A stretch of 64,000 nucleotides of DNA from JAXGXQ01 sp040772685 (GTDB taxonomy: Bacteria > Bacillota > Clostridia > Saccharofermentanales > UBA5734): positions 98,518-162,517 of the forward strand of contig JAXGXQ010000005.1 in assembly GCA_040772685.1 (NCBI GenBank), in the 5' to 3' direction. The notes beneath the pieces were generated by a model. The model did no database searches and was not told the origin of the DNA. It saw nothing but the letters and a program-made list of their open reading frames with translations. Numbering within the stretch: position 1 is the stretch's first letter; the number at the start of each line of letters is the position of its first letter. Positions 1-8,098 of this stretch are shown here, piece after piece. The position numbers and the translations under genes are program-made.

Positions 1-190
1 GCTTCGGCAGACGGCGATAAATAGGCATCTGGCCGCCTTCAAAACCGGGGCGGACACCGCCGCCGGCACGGGCTTTCTGGCCTTTATGGCCGCGACCGGC
101 AGTTTTGCCGTTACCGCTGCCTGCGCCGCGTCCTTTGCGGTAGGCTTTAGCTCTGGCTCCGGGAGAAGCCGAAATTTCGTTGAGCTTCAT
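1..190 (-). CDS. rplO: 50S ribosomal protein L15, N-terminal part (cut by window edge)
   Basis: Only the first 63 residues are inside the window; the gene continues past base 1. The translation starts MKLNEISASPGARAKAYRKG and has the Gly/Arg/Lys-rich loop typical of the L15 N-terminus (GRGAGSGNGKTAGRGHKGQK). L15 binds 23S rRNA late in large-subunit assembly. The ATG at 190 follows a GGAGGACG Shine-Dalgarno. It follows rpmD by 14 bases, the usual spc-operon order; secY would be expected next, outside the window. Confidence 0.95.
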   Translation of the reverse strand, partial: MKLNEISASPGARAKAYRKGRGAGSGNGKTAGRGHKGQKARAGGGVRPGFEGGQMPIYRRLPK

Positions 191-204
191 ATCCGTCGTC
201 CTCC

Positions 205-384
205 TTATGCTTCTTCGCAACGAACCAGATGAGCTACAGTCTTGACCATGCCCCGTGTGGCGGCATTGTCTTCAACTTCAGCAGTCTGGCCGATTTTATT
301 CAGGCCAAGTGCTTTGACAGTGGCGTACTGGTTTTTGCGAACGTTATTGGTGCTCTTCAGGAGCGTGACTTTCAGCTTTGCCAT
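205..384 (-). CDS. rpmD: 50S ribosomal protein L30
   Basis: A 59-residue protein starting MAKLKVTLLKSTNN, the usual length and fold signature of bacterial L30. An in-frame ATG lies six bases upstream (390), but the AAGGAGG at 394-400 is only about 3 bases from it and about 9 bases from the ATG at 384, so the downstream start is preferred. It sits between rpsE and rplO as in most bacterial spc operons. Confidence 0.93.
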   Translation of the reverse strand: MAKLKVTLLKSTNNVRKNQYATVKALGLNKIGQTAEVEDNAATRGMVKTVAHLVRCEEA

Positions 385-398
385 GATCATGCTCCTCC

Positions 399-893
399 TT
401 ACAGAATTTCCTCAACCGACTTGCCGCGCAAACGTGCGACTTGTTCGGGTGACATCAGGCTCTTCAGTCCCTCCATGGTCGCGTTGACCATGTTGTTAGG
501 GTTACTGCTGCCCAATGACTTGGTGCGGATATCTTTGATCCCGGCCAGCTCACAGACAGCGCGGACAGGACCGCCGGCAATAACGCCGGTACCACCGCCA
601 GCTGCTTTGAGCAGAACCTTGCCGGCGCCATAGACGCCGATGGTATCGTGCGGAATAGTTGAATCAGCCAGCGGGATGCTGATCAGATTCTTTTTGGCAT
701 CTTCAATGCCTTTGCGAATGGCGTCGGGGATCTCGGCAGCTTTACCAAGGCCTTTGCCAACGTGTCCGTTTTCGTCGCCTACGATTACGAGAGCGGCAAA
801 GCGGAAATTGCGGCCGCCTTTAACGGTTTTAGCTACACGGCCGATATGAATGACCTTTTCCTTAAGGTCCAGCGTATTAGGATCGATGCGCAT
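399..893 (-). CDS. rpsE: 30S ribosomal protein S5
   Basis: 164 residues starting MRIDPNTLDLKEKVIHIGRV. It contains the S5 N-terminal double-stranded RNA-binding region (residues about 12-75, with GRNFRFAALVIVGD) and the C-terminal S5 domain (GGGTGVIAGGPVRAV). S5 works at the mRNA entry site and in decoding fidelity. A TTG codon at 914 would add seven residues, but that stretch is itself the Shine-Dalgarno (GGGAGG) for the ATG at 893, so the extension is rejected. Confidence 0.95.
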   Translation of the reverse strand: MRIDPNTLDLKEKVIHIGRVAKTVKGGRNFRFAALVIVGDENGHVGKGLGKAAEIPDAIRKGIEDAKKNLISIPLADSTIPHDTIGVYGAGKVLLKAAGGGTGVIAGGPVRAVCELAGIKDIRTKSLGSSNPNNMVNATMEGLKSLMSPEQVARLRGKSVEEIL

Positions 894-910
894 GACGTTT
901 CCTCCCTTGC

Positions 911-1273
911 TCAAAACTTGAGACCGGCTTCGCGGGCGGCCTCGGCCAAAGCCGCGACACGGCCGTGATAAATGTAGCCGCCTCTGTCAAAGACGACATT
1001 TTCGATGCCCTTGGAAAGTGCCCGCTCGGCAACGAGTTTGCCGACAGCCTTGGAGAGGTCGATCTTGGCGCCTTCCGTATCTTTTACGCCATTGTCGAGA
1101 GATGAAGCGCTGACAAGTGTCACGCCTTTGCTGTCATCGATGACCTGGGCATATATGTTAGTAAGGCTTCTGAAGACGCAGAGCCTCGGACGCTCGGCAG
1201 TACCGCTGATTTTACGGCGCACACGTGCATGCTTGCGTTTACGTGTATCGTTTTTGCATTGTTTTTTAATCAC
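911..1273 (-). CDS. rplR: 50S ribosomal protein L18
   Basis: 120 residues with a basic N-terminus (IKKQCKNDTRKRKHARVRRK) and the conserved C-terminal block ending in AALAEAAREAGLKF. L18 binds 5S rRNA together with L5. The start is GTG at 1273, preceded by an AAGGGGTG-type Shine-Dalgarno. Its stop lies 17 bases before the rpsE start. Confidence 0.94.
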   Translation of the reverse strand: MIKKQCKNDTRKRKHARVRRKISGTAERPRLCVFRSLTNIYAQVIDDSKGVTLVSASSLDNGVKDTEGAKIDLSKAVGKLVAERALSKGIENVVFDRGGYIYHGRVAALAEAAREAGLKF

Positions 1274-1292
1274 TCTTTGTCACCCCTTCTTA

Positions 1293-1835
1293 TCAGGCCT
1301 TGGCCCCGGTTTTGCCTTCCTTGAGCTTGATGACTTCGAAGTCATACTTAATACCTTTACCCTTGTATGGGTCAGGTACTCTCAAAGAACGGATCTTGGC
1401 GGCGGTTTCGCCAACCAACTGCTTGTCGGCACCTTTGACTACCATCCGGTTAGCAGACGGTACTTCAATGGTGATCCCTGCCGGCTCGACAACATCGATT
1501 GTGTGTGAATAGCCAAGGCTCAGCACAACTTTGTTGCCTTCTTTAACGGCCTTAAAGCCGATGCCGTTAATTTCGAGATTCTTGCTGAATCCCTGGGATA
1601 CACCGACGACCATATTGTTGACCAGTGAGCGGGTGAGGCCATGCAGCGCACGGTGCTCTTTCTGGTCAGAGGGCCGGGTGACAGTAATAATGCCGTTATC
1701 AACAGTCACTGTGATATCAGCGGGGATGGCTTGCGTCAGTATTGTCTTGCCGTTCTTAACGGTGACAACCTGGTTTTCTACTTTGACTTCGACGCCGCTC
1801 GGGATGGTGATCGGCATCTTGCCTATTCTGGACAT
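1293..1835 (-). CDS. rplF: 50S ribosomal protein L6
   Basis: 180 residues starting MSRIGKMPITIPSGVEVKVE, the universal L6 opening, with the two duplicated L6 domains and the conserved C-terminal signature PDPYKGKGIKY. L6 sits near the factor-binding site of the large subunit. Full length; ATG preceded by AGGAGG. Confidence 0.96.
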   Translation of the reverse strand: MSRIGKMPITIPSGVEVKVENQVVTVKNGKTILTQAIPADITVTVDNGIITVTRPSDQKEHRALHGLTRSLVNNMVVGVSQGFSKNLEINGIGFKAVKEGNKVVLSLGYSHTIDVVEPAGITIEVPSANRMVVKGADKQLVGETAAKIRSLRVPDPYKGKGIKYDFEVIKLKEGKTGAKA

Positions 1836-1906
1836 TTCCTGTTTCCTCCTGCTCTTGAGATTACGGATGCTCGCCTTGTGGCTGCAGCACCCCTTTCAGA
1901 GTCGTA

Positions 1907-2302
1907 TTACCAGACGTAAGCGAGAACTTCGCCGCCGACATTGGACTGGCGAGCCTTGCGGTCCGTCATTATACCCTGTGATGTTGAGACAATTGCGATG
2001 CCAAGACCGCCAAGTACCTTAGGCAGTTTCTCCGACGGCGCGTAAACACGCAGACCGGGACGCGAAATACGTTTGATACCGGTAATAACTGGTTTCTTGG
2101 CAGCGTACTTAAGTGTAATGCGAATTACACCTTGATGTTCATTGGCTATAGTTTCGATTTTGCTGATATAGCCTTCTTCCTGGAGGATCTGAGCGATTGC
2201 TTTCTTCAGATTGGAAGCAGGCACTTCAACTGTGGGGTGCCCGGCCGCTCCGGCATTGCGGATTCTGGTGAGCATATCTGCGATAGTATCTGTGATTTGC
2301 AT
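1907..2302 (-). CDS. rpsH: 30S ribosomal protein S8
   Basis: 131 residues beginning MQITDTIADMLTRIRNAG and ending with the S8 signature GIMTDRKARQSNVGGEVLAYVW. S8 binds the central domain of 16S rRNA; in E. coli it represses the spc operon, which I do not test here. The open frame extends upstream to 2449, but the ATG at 2302 carries the GGAGG site and gives the family's standard length. Confidence 0.95.
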   Translation of the reverse strand: MQITDTIADMLTRIRNAGAAGHPTVEVPASNLKKAIAQILQEEGYISKIETIANEHQGVIRITLKYAAKKPVITGIKRISRPGLRVYAPSEKLPKVLGGLGIAIVSTSQGIMTDRKARQSNVGGEVLAYVW

Positions 2303-2318
2303 TGATCTTCCTCCTCCC

Positions 2319-2504
2319 TTACCAGCTGGCTTTGCGCACGCCGGGAATCTGGCCTTTATAAGCCAGTTCACGGAAGCACAGACGGCAAACGCCGTATTTG
2401 CGCAGATAAGCACGAGGACGGCCGCAGAGTTTGCAGCGGTTATGGACACGCGTGCTGAATGCCGGGGTCCTCTGCGATTTAAGTATCATGGATTTTTTGG
2501 CCAT
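2319..2504 (-). CDS. rpsZ: 30S ribosomal protein S14, zinc-binding type
   Basis: 61 residues of the short C+ (zinc) S14 form. Four cysteines (C24, C27, C40, C43; CKLC and CRLC pairs) form the zinc ribbon. This short form is typical of Bacillota and Actinomycetota, in contrast to the roughly 100-residue zinc-free form. It sits between rplE and rpsH, its classical position. Confidence 0.96.
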   Translation of the reverse strand: MAKKSMILKSQRTPAFSTRVHNRCKLCGRPRAYLRKYGVCRLCFRELAYKGQIPGVRKASW

Positions 2505-2519
2505 TTCCGTTCCTCCCGC

Positions 2520-3059
2520 TTACTTACTGAACGGCATGCCGAGCTGCCGGAGAAGTTCTCTGGCTTCCTCGTCGGTTTTCGCCGTCGTTACAATAATGAT
2601 ATCCAGGCCGCGGATCTTGTCGATCTTGTCGTAGTCGATTTCCGGAAAGATCAACTGTTCCTTAGCGCCCATAGCGTAGTTGCCATGGCCATCAAAGGAG
2701 TTGGGGCTGACGCCGCGGAAGTCACGGACGCGGGGCAGTGAAATATTGATCAGCTTGTCGAGGAATTCGTACATTTTGTCGCCGCGCAGTGTTACCTTGC
2801 AGCCAATGTCCATTCCTTCACGCAGTTTGAAAGCAGCAACAGACTTACGGGCTTTGGTGATTACCGGCCGCTGACCTGCGATCACGCTCATATCACGCGC
2901 TGAGCTTTCAATTGCTTTCGGGTTATCCTTGACTTCACCGACGCCCATGTTAAGGACAATCTTCTCGAGCTTGGGAACCTGCATTACTGATGTGTAGCCG
3001 AAGGCTGCCGTAAGGGCAGGAACGGCTTCTTTGACGTATTTGTCTTTTAATCTTGTCAT
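2520..3059 (-). CDS. rplE: 50S ribosomal protein L5
   Basis: 179 residues starting MTRLKDKYVKEAVPALTAAF with the L5 hallmarks KLEKIVLNMGVGE near residue 30 and GLDIIIVTTAKTDEEARELL at the C-terminus. L5 binds 5S rRNA and contacts the P-site tRNA. Normal family length. Confidence 0.96.
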   Translation of the reverse strand: MTRLKDKYVKEAVPALTAAFGYTSVMQVPKLEKIVLNMGVGEVKDNPKAIESSARDMSVIAGQRPVITKARKSVAAFKLREGMDIGCKVTLRGDKMYEFLDKLINISLPRVRDFRGVSPNSFDGHGNYAMGAKEQLIFPEIDYDKIDKIRGLDIIIVTTAKTDEEARELLRQLGMPFSK

Positions 3060-3080
3060 TTGGATGCCTCCTTGCCTTTC

Positions 3081-3422
3081 TTATTTGGCCGCCTGGCGGA
3101 CGGTATTGATCACTTCATTACAGCTTTTGCAGAAACGGACTTTTTCGCCGTTCTCAAGAACTTTGTGACCTGTCTTTGAGGGACGTTTGCAGTGGCTGCA
3201 AACCAGCATTACATTGGAGCTGCTGATGGCTGCTTCCTGACGGATAATACCGCCTTGCTGATAACGGCCCTTCGGTTTTTTATGCTTAATGGCAATGTTT
3301 ACGCCCTCAACAATGACGCGGCCTTCGTCAGCCATCACTTTGAGAACCTTGCCGGTTTTGCCGGCATCCTTGCCGGTCAGGACATACACGTTGTCGTCCC
3401 GTTTTACGTGAATCTTACTCAT
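3081..3422 (-). CDS. rplX: 50S ribosomal protein L24 with C-terminal zinc-type Cys pairs
   Basis: 113 residues: an N-terminal KOW domain (residues about 3-40, with LTGKDAGKTGKVLKV), then a tail holding two CxxC pairs (C75/C78 and C98/C101). The tail can bind zinc and resembles the C+ form of L24 seen in many Clostridia; shorter L24 proteins lack it. L24 initiates 50S assembly. Confidence 0.94.
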   Translation of the reverse strand: MSKIHVKRDDNVYVLTGKDAGKTGKVLKVMADEGRVIVEGVNIAIKHKKPKGRYQQGGIIRQEAAISSSNVMLVCSHCKRPSKTGHKVLENGEKVRFCKSCNEVINTVRQAAK

Positions 3423-3437
3423 CGTGCCTGTCCCTCC

Positions 3438-3806
3438 TTACAATACTTCCGGCGCCAGTGACAGGATTTTCATGTAGTCCCGGTCACGGAGCTCACGCGC
3501 GATCGGCCCAAAGATACGGGTACCGCGCGGGTTTTTGTCCTCTTTAATAAGAACTGCCGCATTTTCGTCGAATTTGATATAAGAACCGTCCGGACGTCTT
3601 ACGCCCTTCTTTGTACGGACAACAACCGCTTTGACGACTTCGCCTTTTTTCACAACGCCGCCGGGTGTCGCTTCGCGAACCGAGCATACAATGACGTCAC
3701 CGATGTTGGCAAACTTGCGCCAGGAGCCACCGAGGACCTTGATGCAGAGAAGCTGCTTGGCACCGGTATTGTCAGCGGATTTGAGGACTGTCTCTACCTG
3801 AATCAT
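3438..3806 (-). CDS. rplN: 50S ribosomal protein L14
   Basis: 122 residues starting MIQVETVLKSADNTGAKQLL, with the L14 signature block GGVVKKGEVVKAVVVRTKKG and the C-terminal ARELRDRDYMKILSLAPEVL. L14 lies at the subunit interface and forms bridges to 16S rRNA. Standard length. Confidence 0.97.
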   Translation of the reverse strand: MIQVETVLKSADNTGAKQLLCIKVLGGSWRKFANIGDVIVCSVREATPGGVVKKGEVVKAVVVRTKKGVRRPDGSYIKFDENAAVLIKEDKNPRGTRIFGPIARELRDRDYMKILSLAPEVL

Positions 3807-3840
3807 TCAATATTCCTCCTTCCCGAACCCTGTAACAGGA

Positions 3841-4107
3841 TCATTTCGCCTTCTCGATGATTTCCACCAGTCTCCAGCGTTTGTCCTTGCTCAGCGGGCG
3901 GGTTTCCATGACTTTGACCTTGTCACCGATGCCGCATGCGTTTTCTTCATCATGAGCTTTCAGTTTATAGGTTCTTTTCATGATCTTTTTGTACATAGGG
4001 TGTTTGACAAACTCTGTTACGGCTACAACAACGGTTTTTTCCATTTTGTCGCTGACAACGAGGCCAACCCGGGTTTTTCTGTTGCTTCTAATTTTCATAT
4101 TTTCCAT
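3841..4107 (-). CDS. rpsQ: 30S ribosomal protein S17
   Basis: 88 residues starting MENMKIRSNRKTRVGLVVSD with the OB-fold S17 signature GDKVKVMETRPLSKDKRWRL. It binds 16S rRNA early in assembly. The ATG at 4107 is about nine bases from an AGGAGAGG stretch; a second in-frame ATG three codons on is possible but less well spaced. Confidence 0.95.
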   Translation of the reverse strand: MENMKIRSNRKTRVGLVVSDKMEKTVVVAVTEFVKHPMYKKIMKRTYKLKAHDEENACGIGDKVKVMETRPLSKDKRWRLVEIIEKAK

Positions 4108-4123
4108 ATGCTCAATCCTCTCC

Positions 4124-4327
4124 TTAAGCCTTCATGCTCTTGAGCTCCCGCTCACGCAGGATGGTCCTTACGCGGGCCATGTCGCGTTTGACGGTACGGA
4201 GCTTCAGAGGATTCTCAAGCTGATTGGTGGCATGCTGAAAGCGGAGACGGAACAGTTCTTCCTTGAGGTCAAGCAGTTCCTGATTGAGTTCGTCGTTGCT
4301 TTTTTCACGGATCTCACTAGGCTTCAC
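4124..4327 (-). CDS. rpmC: 50S ribosomal protein L29
   Basis: 67 residues (KPSEIREKSNDELNQELLDL at the start, two predicted long helices), the usual L29 size. The start is a GTG at 4327 with an AAGGTG site six bases upstream; the longer open frame to 4447 is out-of-frame rplP sequence. It overlaps the end of rplP by 11 bases, so translation is probably coupled. Confidence 0.93.
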   Translation of the reverse strand: MKPSEIREKSNDELNQELLDLKEELFRLRFQHATNQLENPLKLRTVKRDMARVRTILRERELKSMKA

Positions 4328-4748
4328 TGACGTCACCTTCCTTCTCTCTGGCGATAAATTTGGTCTTGCAGGGCAGTTTATGCGCCGCCAGACGCAGGGC
4401 TTCACGAGCGTCCTCTTCGGATACGCCGGCGATTTCAAACAGGACACGGCCTGGTTTGACGACGGCTACCCAGAATTCGGGTGAACCTTTACCGGAACCC
4501 ATGCGGGTTTCAGCTGGTTTTGAAGTTACGGGCTTATGCGGGAAGATCTTGATCCAGACCTGGCCGCCACGTTTGACAAAGCGGTTAATGGCGACACGAG
4601 CCGCTTCGATTTGGTTGCTGGTGATCCAGACAGGCTCAAGAGCTACCAGGCCGTATTCGCCGTAGCTGATGAAGTTGCCGCGAGTAGCCTTACCGGTCAT
4701 ACGGCCGCGGTGCTGCCTTCTGTACTTGACACGCTTTGGAAGCAGCAT
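4317..4748 (-). CDS. rplP: 50S ribosomal protein L16
   Basis: 143 residues starting MLLPKRVKYRRQHRGRMTGK, with GSGKGSPEFWVAVVKPGRVL in the middle, the most conserved L16 block. L16 helps position tRNA in the A and P sites. The ATG overlaps the rpsC stop by one base (TGATG), a coupling arrangement. Confidence 0.97.
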   Translation of the reverse strand: MLLPKRVKYRRQHRGRMTGKATRGNFISYGEYGLVALEPVWITSNQIEAARVAINRFVKRGGQVWIKIFPHKPVTSKPAETRMGSGKGSPEFWVAVVKPGRVLFEIAGVSEEDAREALRLAAHKLPCKTKFIAREKEGDVSEA

Positions 4749-5419
4749 CAGGCTTCGCCTCCTTCCGTATTCCTGACCTTACGGGGTGCAGGGTAGATTT
4801 CGCCTTTGTAAACCCAGACTTTGACGCCGATGCGTCCATAGGTTGTCTTGGCTTCAGCGAAACCATAGTCGATATCCGCGCGCAGAGTCTGCAGCGGGAT
4901 GGTTCCTTCATGGTAATGCTCGACCCGGGCGATTTCAGCGCCGCCGAGACGGCCGGAAACCATGGTCTTGATACCTTTTGCGCCCATTCGCATGGCGCGG
5001 CCCATGGTTTGTTTCATGGCCCGGCGGAATGAAACACGTTCTTCGAGCTGACGGGCGATATTTTCGGCAACGAGCTGAGCCTCGGTGTCAACTGATTTAA
5101 TTTCATTGACATTCAGGAAGAAAGTGCCGTTGAAACGGGCTTTCAATTTCTTTTTGAGGTCTTCGATGCCTGAGCCCTGACGACCGATAATGATGCCGGG
5201 TTTACCGGTCCAGATTGTGATCTGGGTACGATCGTCGCCCTTGCGTTCGATTTCAATGCGGGAGATTCCAGCCTTAAAGCCTTCAGCCTTCACGAAATCA
5301 CGGATTTTTTTATCTTCGATTAAATATTTACTGTAGTTTTTCTTGTCAGCGTACCACCGAGTATCCCAGTCTTTAATTACACCAACGCGAAAACCATGCG
5401 GATTTACCTTCTGGCCCAT
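4748..5419 (-). CDS. rpsC: 30S ribosomal protein S3
   Basis: 223 residues starting MGQKVNPHGFRVGVIKDWDT. It has the N-terminal KH-type RNA-binding domain (GKPGIIIGRQGSGIEDLKKK near residues 73-92) and the S3 C-terminal domain. S3 lies at the mRNA entry tunnel. Full length; stop overlaps the rplP start. Confidence 0.97.
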   Translation of the reverse strand: MGQKVNPHGFRVGVIKDWDTRWYADKKNYSKYLIEDKKIRDFVKAEGFKAGISRIEIERKGDDRTQITIWTGKPGIIIGRQGSGIEDLKKKLKARFNGTFFLNVNEIKSVDTEAQLVAENIARQLEERVSFRRAMKQTMGRAMRMGAKGIKTMVSGRLGGAEIARVEHYHEGTIPLQTLRADIDYGFAEAKTTYGRIGVKVWVYKGEIYPAPRKVRNTEGGEA

Positions 5420-5431
5420 CTGTTAACCTCC

Positions 5432-5908
5432 TTAAACCCTTTCTTTGACGACGACCGTGACGTGGCTTGTCCGTTTGTTAATGCGGGACGCGCTGCCTCG
5501 GGCTCTCGGAATGATCCGCTTGATGATCGGACCAGGGTTGGCGTAACAGTCCGCGACATAAAGCGCGTCGCGGTCAAGGCTATTGTTGTTGACGGCGTTG
5601 GATTCCGCTGATTTCAGCAGCTTCTCCAGTACAGGAGACGCGCTCTTGGGTGTGTAGCGCAGAATCGCGTAAGCTTCGTCAATTCCTTTGCCCTTGACCA
5701 GGTTGGCAACAACGTTGACCTTGCGCTGGGCTATACGGATATTGCGGGCAATTGCACGGCCTTCATCTTTGCCAATGCCAAGGACTTTTCTTTCTTTTTT
5801 GGTCAGCAGCTTCGGCTTTTTTGATTTCGGAGCCACTTTTTTATACTGCTCGATGAGCATATCACGATTCTCGAGCAGGTATTCTTTGCTCATGACCTTT
5901 TTTTCCAC
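5432..5908 (-). CDS. rplV: 50S ribosomal protein L22 with N-terminal extension
   Basis: 158 residues. The L22 core starts near residue 50 (GRAIARNIRIAQRKVNVVAN) and ends with ASRINKRTSHVTVVVKERV. About 49 residues precede the core (EKKVMSKEYLLENRDMLIEQ and on), a Lys-rich helix-prone segment absent from the usual ~110-residue protein. The chosen start is GTG at 5908, nine bases after GGGAGG; the ATG five codons on has no good Shine-Dalgarno. L22 lines the peptide exit tunnel. The extension is seen; its role is unknown. Confidence 0.9.
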   Translation of the reverse strand: MEKKVMSKEYLLENRDMLIEQYKKVAPKSKKPKLLTKKERKVLGIGKDEGRAIARNIRIAQRKVNVVANLVKGKGIDEAYAILRYTPKSASPVLEKLLKSAESNAVNNNSLDRDALYVADCYANPGPIIKRIIPRARGSASRINKRTSHVTVVVKERV

Positions 5909-5942
5909 TTGGGGGTTCCTCCCTTCTTGCTTCAGGCTCGCC

Positions 5943-6218
5943 TTATCTTGTTGTTTTCTCTGATCCGGCGTGCCCCCTGAAGATTCTGGTGGGAGCGAAT
6001 TCGCCAAGCTTGTGTCCGACCATTTCCTCAACTATATAGACCGGTACGTGTTTTCTTCCATCATGAACCGCGATTGTGTGACCGACCATTTCGGGGAAGA
6101 TGGTCGATGAGCGGGACCACGTTTTGATGACTTTTTTCTCATTTTTCGCATTCATGTCTTCAATGCGGGCCATCAGTCTCTCCTGGACAAAAAAGCCCTT
6201 TTTAGTTGAACGACTCAT
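5943..6218 (-). CDS. rpsS: 30S ribosomal protein S19
   Basis: 91 residues starting MSRSTKKGFFVQERLMARIE with the S19 signature KTWSRSSTIFPEMVGHTIAV and VEEMVGHKLGEFAPTRIFRG. S19 contacts the head of 16S rRNA with S13. Normal length and normal position between rplB and rplV. Confidence 0.97.
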   Translation of the reverse strand: MSRSTKKGFFVQERLMARIEDMNAKNEKKVIKTWSRSSTIFPEMVGHTIAVHDGRKHVPVYIVEEMVGHKLGEFAPTRIFRGHAGSEKTTR

Positions 6219-6238
6219 TTATCGCCAGCCTCCATTCA

Positions 6239-7069
6239 TTATTTGCTGCGGCGTTTAACAATGTACTTGCTTGACGCCTTTGTGCGGTTCCGTGTCTTTT
6301 TGCCGAGAGTAGGCACACCCCAGGGGGTAACCGGGCTGGGCATTCCGATCGGAGACTTGCCTTCACCACCGCCATGAGGGTGATCGCACGGGTTCATAAC
6401 CACACCGCGGACGCTGGGGCGGAAGCCCAGGTGACGTTTGCGGCCGGCTTTGCCGATGTTGATGTTTTCGTGTTCAGAGTTGCCTACCGAACCGACGGTG
6501 GCGCGGCAGTTGAGCTGCACCATACGGACTTCACCGGAAGGCAGCCGGACTTGCGCGTAGCCGTTTTCTTTGGCCATCAGCTGAGCATAGGCGCCTGCGG
6601 TACGAACCATCTGCGCGCCCTTGCCGGGCTTCATTTCAATGTTGTGAATAACTGTGCCCACCGGGATGTTTTCGAGCGGGAGACAGTTGCCGTCAATGAT
6701 ATCGGCGTCAGGACCGCTGACTACCACGCTGCCGGGCTTAACTCCGTCCGGAGCCAGGATATAGGCTTTCTGGCCGTCGATATACTGGATCAGCGCCAGA
6801 TAAGCTGTACGGTTGGGATCATATTCGATCGCCTTGACGGTGGCGTTGATGCCATCACGTTTACGTTTCCAATCGATCACACGGATTTTTGTGCGGTTGC
6901 CGCCGCCACGGTGGCGGACTGTGATGCGGCCATATGCGTTACGGCCGCCTGTATTGCCTCTCGAGACCAGAAGCGCCTTCTCGGGCTTCTTATCGCTGAC
7001 TTCAGAAAAATCAGCCACGGTCATCTGCCTTCTGGCAGGAGAAGTCGGATTAAAGCTTTTGACTGCCAT
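6239..7069 (-). CDS. rplB: 50S ribosomal protein L2
   Basis: 276 residues starting MAVKSFNPTSPARRQMTVAD. It carries the OB-fold and SH3-like domains of L2 and the nearly invariant C-terminal loop VVMNPCDHPHGGGEGKSPIG containing the histidine implicated in peptidyl-transferase function. Full length. Confidence 0.97.
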   Translation of the reverse strand: MAVKSFNPTSPARRQMTVADFSEVSDKKPEKALLVSRGNTGGRNAYGRITVRHRGGGNRTKIRVIDWKRKRDGINATVKAIEYDPNRTAYLALIQYIDGQKAYILAPDGVKPGSVVVSGPDADIIDGNCLPLENIPVGTVIHNIEMKPGKGAQMVRTAGAYAQLMAKENGYAQVRLPSGEVRMVQLNCRATVGSVGNSEHENINIGKAGRKRHLGFRPSVRGVVMNPCDHPHGGGEGKSPIGMPSPVTPWGVPTLGKKTRNRTKASSKYIVKRRSK

Positions 7070-7096
7070 CTCGGTTCACTCCTTCTCTTGTCCGAC

Positions 7097-7450
7097 TCAC
7101 TGGCCGAAACCGAATTCCTCTATTGTTGTCTTATATTTGCGGGTGGATTGGGTCTGTTTACCGCCCGCTGTCAGATAAGACTCAGCCGAGGGATCTGTGT
7201 CAATCGTCACGACAGCCTTCTTGTAGCCAACTGTTTTGCCGACATGGACGCCCTGACGTTTTGTTTTACCTTCATAGTTGGTGGTATTGATAGCCTTGAC
7301 TTTTACTTCAAACAGTTTTTCTACTGCCTGGCGAATTTCGGGCTTTGTTGAGCCAGCGGCAACGATAAAAGTATATTTGCCGATGGCAGCATCAGCGGTG
7401 CTGCGCTCCGTGATGACCGGACGGATGATAATGTCATGTGCGGTTTTCAT
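7097..7450 (-). CDS. rplW: 50S ribosomal protein L23
   Basis: 117 residues: MKTAHDIIIRPVITERSTAD, then the L23 fold with YTFIVAAGSTKPEIRQAVEK. L23 lies at the tunnel exit, where trigger factor and SRP dock. The last 20 or so residues (after AGGKQTQSTRKYK) exceed the usual ~96-residue length. The ATG overlaps the rplD stop (TGATG). Confidence 0.95.
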   Translation of the reverse strand: MKTAHDIIIRPVITERSTADAAIGKYTFIVAAGSTKPEIRQAVEKLFEVKVKAINTTNYEGKTKRQGVHVGKTVGYKKAVVTIDTDPSAESYLTAGGKQTQSTRKYKTTIEEFGFGQ

Positions 7451-8073
7451 CAGGCATACACCTCCTGGACTTTTTCGACAGCAGCCTTAGTCATGACGAA
7501 TTTGTCAAACTTAAGGATGTCAAAGACGTTGATTGTATTTACCCGCGCCAGCTGTATGCCAACAAGGTTGCGGGCTGAAAGCTCGACGTTCTCGTTTTTA
7601 TCGTCGAGAACCACCAGTGCAGTGCGCTCTACGCCGATTTTGGCCAGAACATTGACCATGAGTTTGGTTTTGATTTCTGGAAGCTCCAGTGTGTCGAGCA
7701 CAATGATGCTGCCGGAATTATACTTGGCCGACAACGCTGATTTCAGAGCCAGACGGCGCATTTTTCTGGGCAGCGTGTAGCTGTAGTCACGCGGTTTGGG
7801 CCCAAAGATGGTTCCGCCGCCGACATACTGTGCTGAACGGATAGAACCGTGACGGGCACGGCCGGTTCCTTTTTGACGATACGGCTTTCTGCCGCCGCCG
7901 CGAACCTCGCTGCGCGTTTTGGTGGAATGTGTACCCTGCCGGCGGTTGGCCAGCTGGTTGAGAACGACGCGATGCATGACATCCTGATTCGGCTCAATGC
8001 CGAAGATGGCGTCAGACAGCTCGATGCTGTCGACAACGGCGCCTTCCATATTGATTACATCAACTTTAGCCAT
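7450..8073 (-). CDS. rplD: 50S ribosomal protein L4
   Basis: 207 residues with the L4 core: THSTKTRSEVRGGGRKPYRQ and GTGRARHGSIRSAQYVGGG in the extended tunnel loop, and the C-terminal globular domain ending KVQEVYA. In E. coli L4 also represses the S10 operon through its leader; the leader here (9131-9418) is a candidate target but untested. Confidence 0.96.
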   Translation of the reverse strand: MAKVDVINMEGAVVDSIELSDAIFGIEPNQDVMHRVVLNQLANRRQGTHSTKTRSEVRGGGRKPYRQKGTGRARHGSIRSAQYVGGGTIFGPKPRDYSYTLPRKMRRLALKSALSAKYNSGSIIVLDTLELPEIKTKLMVNVLAKIGVERTALVVLDDKNENVELSARNLVGIQLARVNTINVFDILKFDKFVMTKAAVEKVQEVYA

Positions 8074-8098
8074 TTACATGATCCTCCCTTATACCCGG

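Noticed and set aside
6374..7351. 325-residue open frame on plus, opposite rplB and rplW
   Set aside because: It is antisense to two certain ribosomal genes, has no ribosome site, and its sequence is only the shadow of their codon use.
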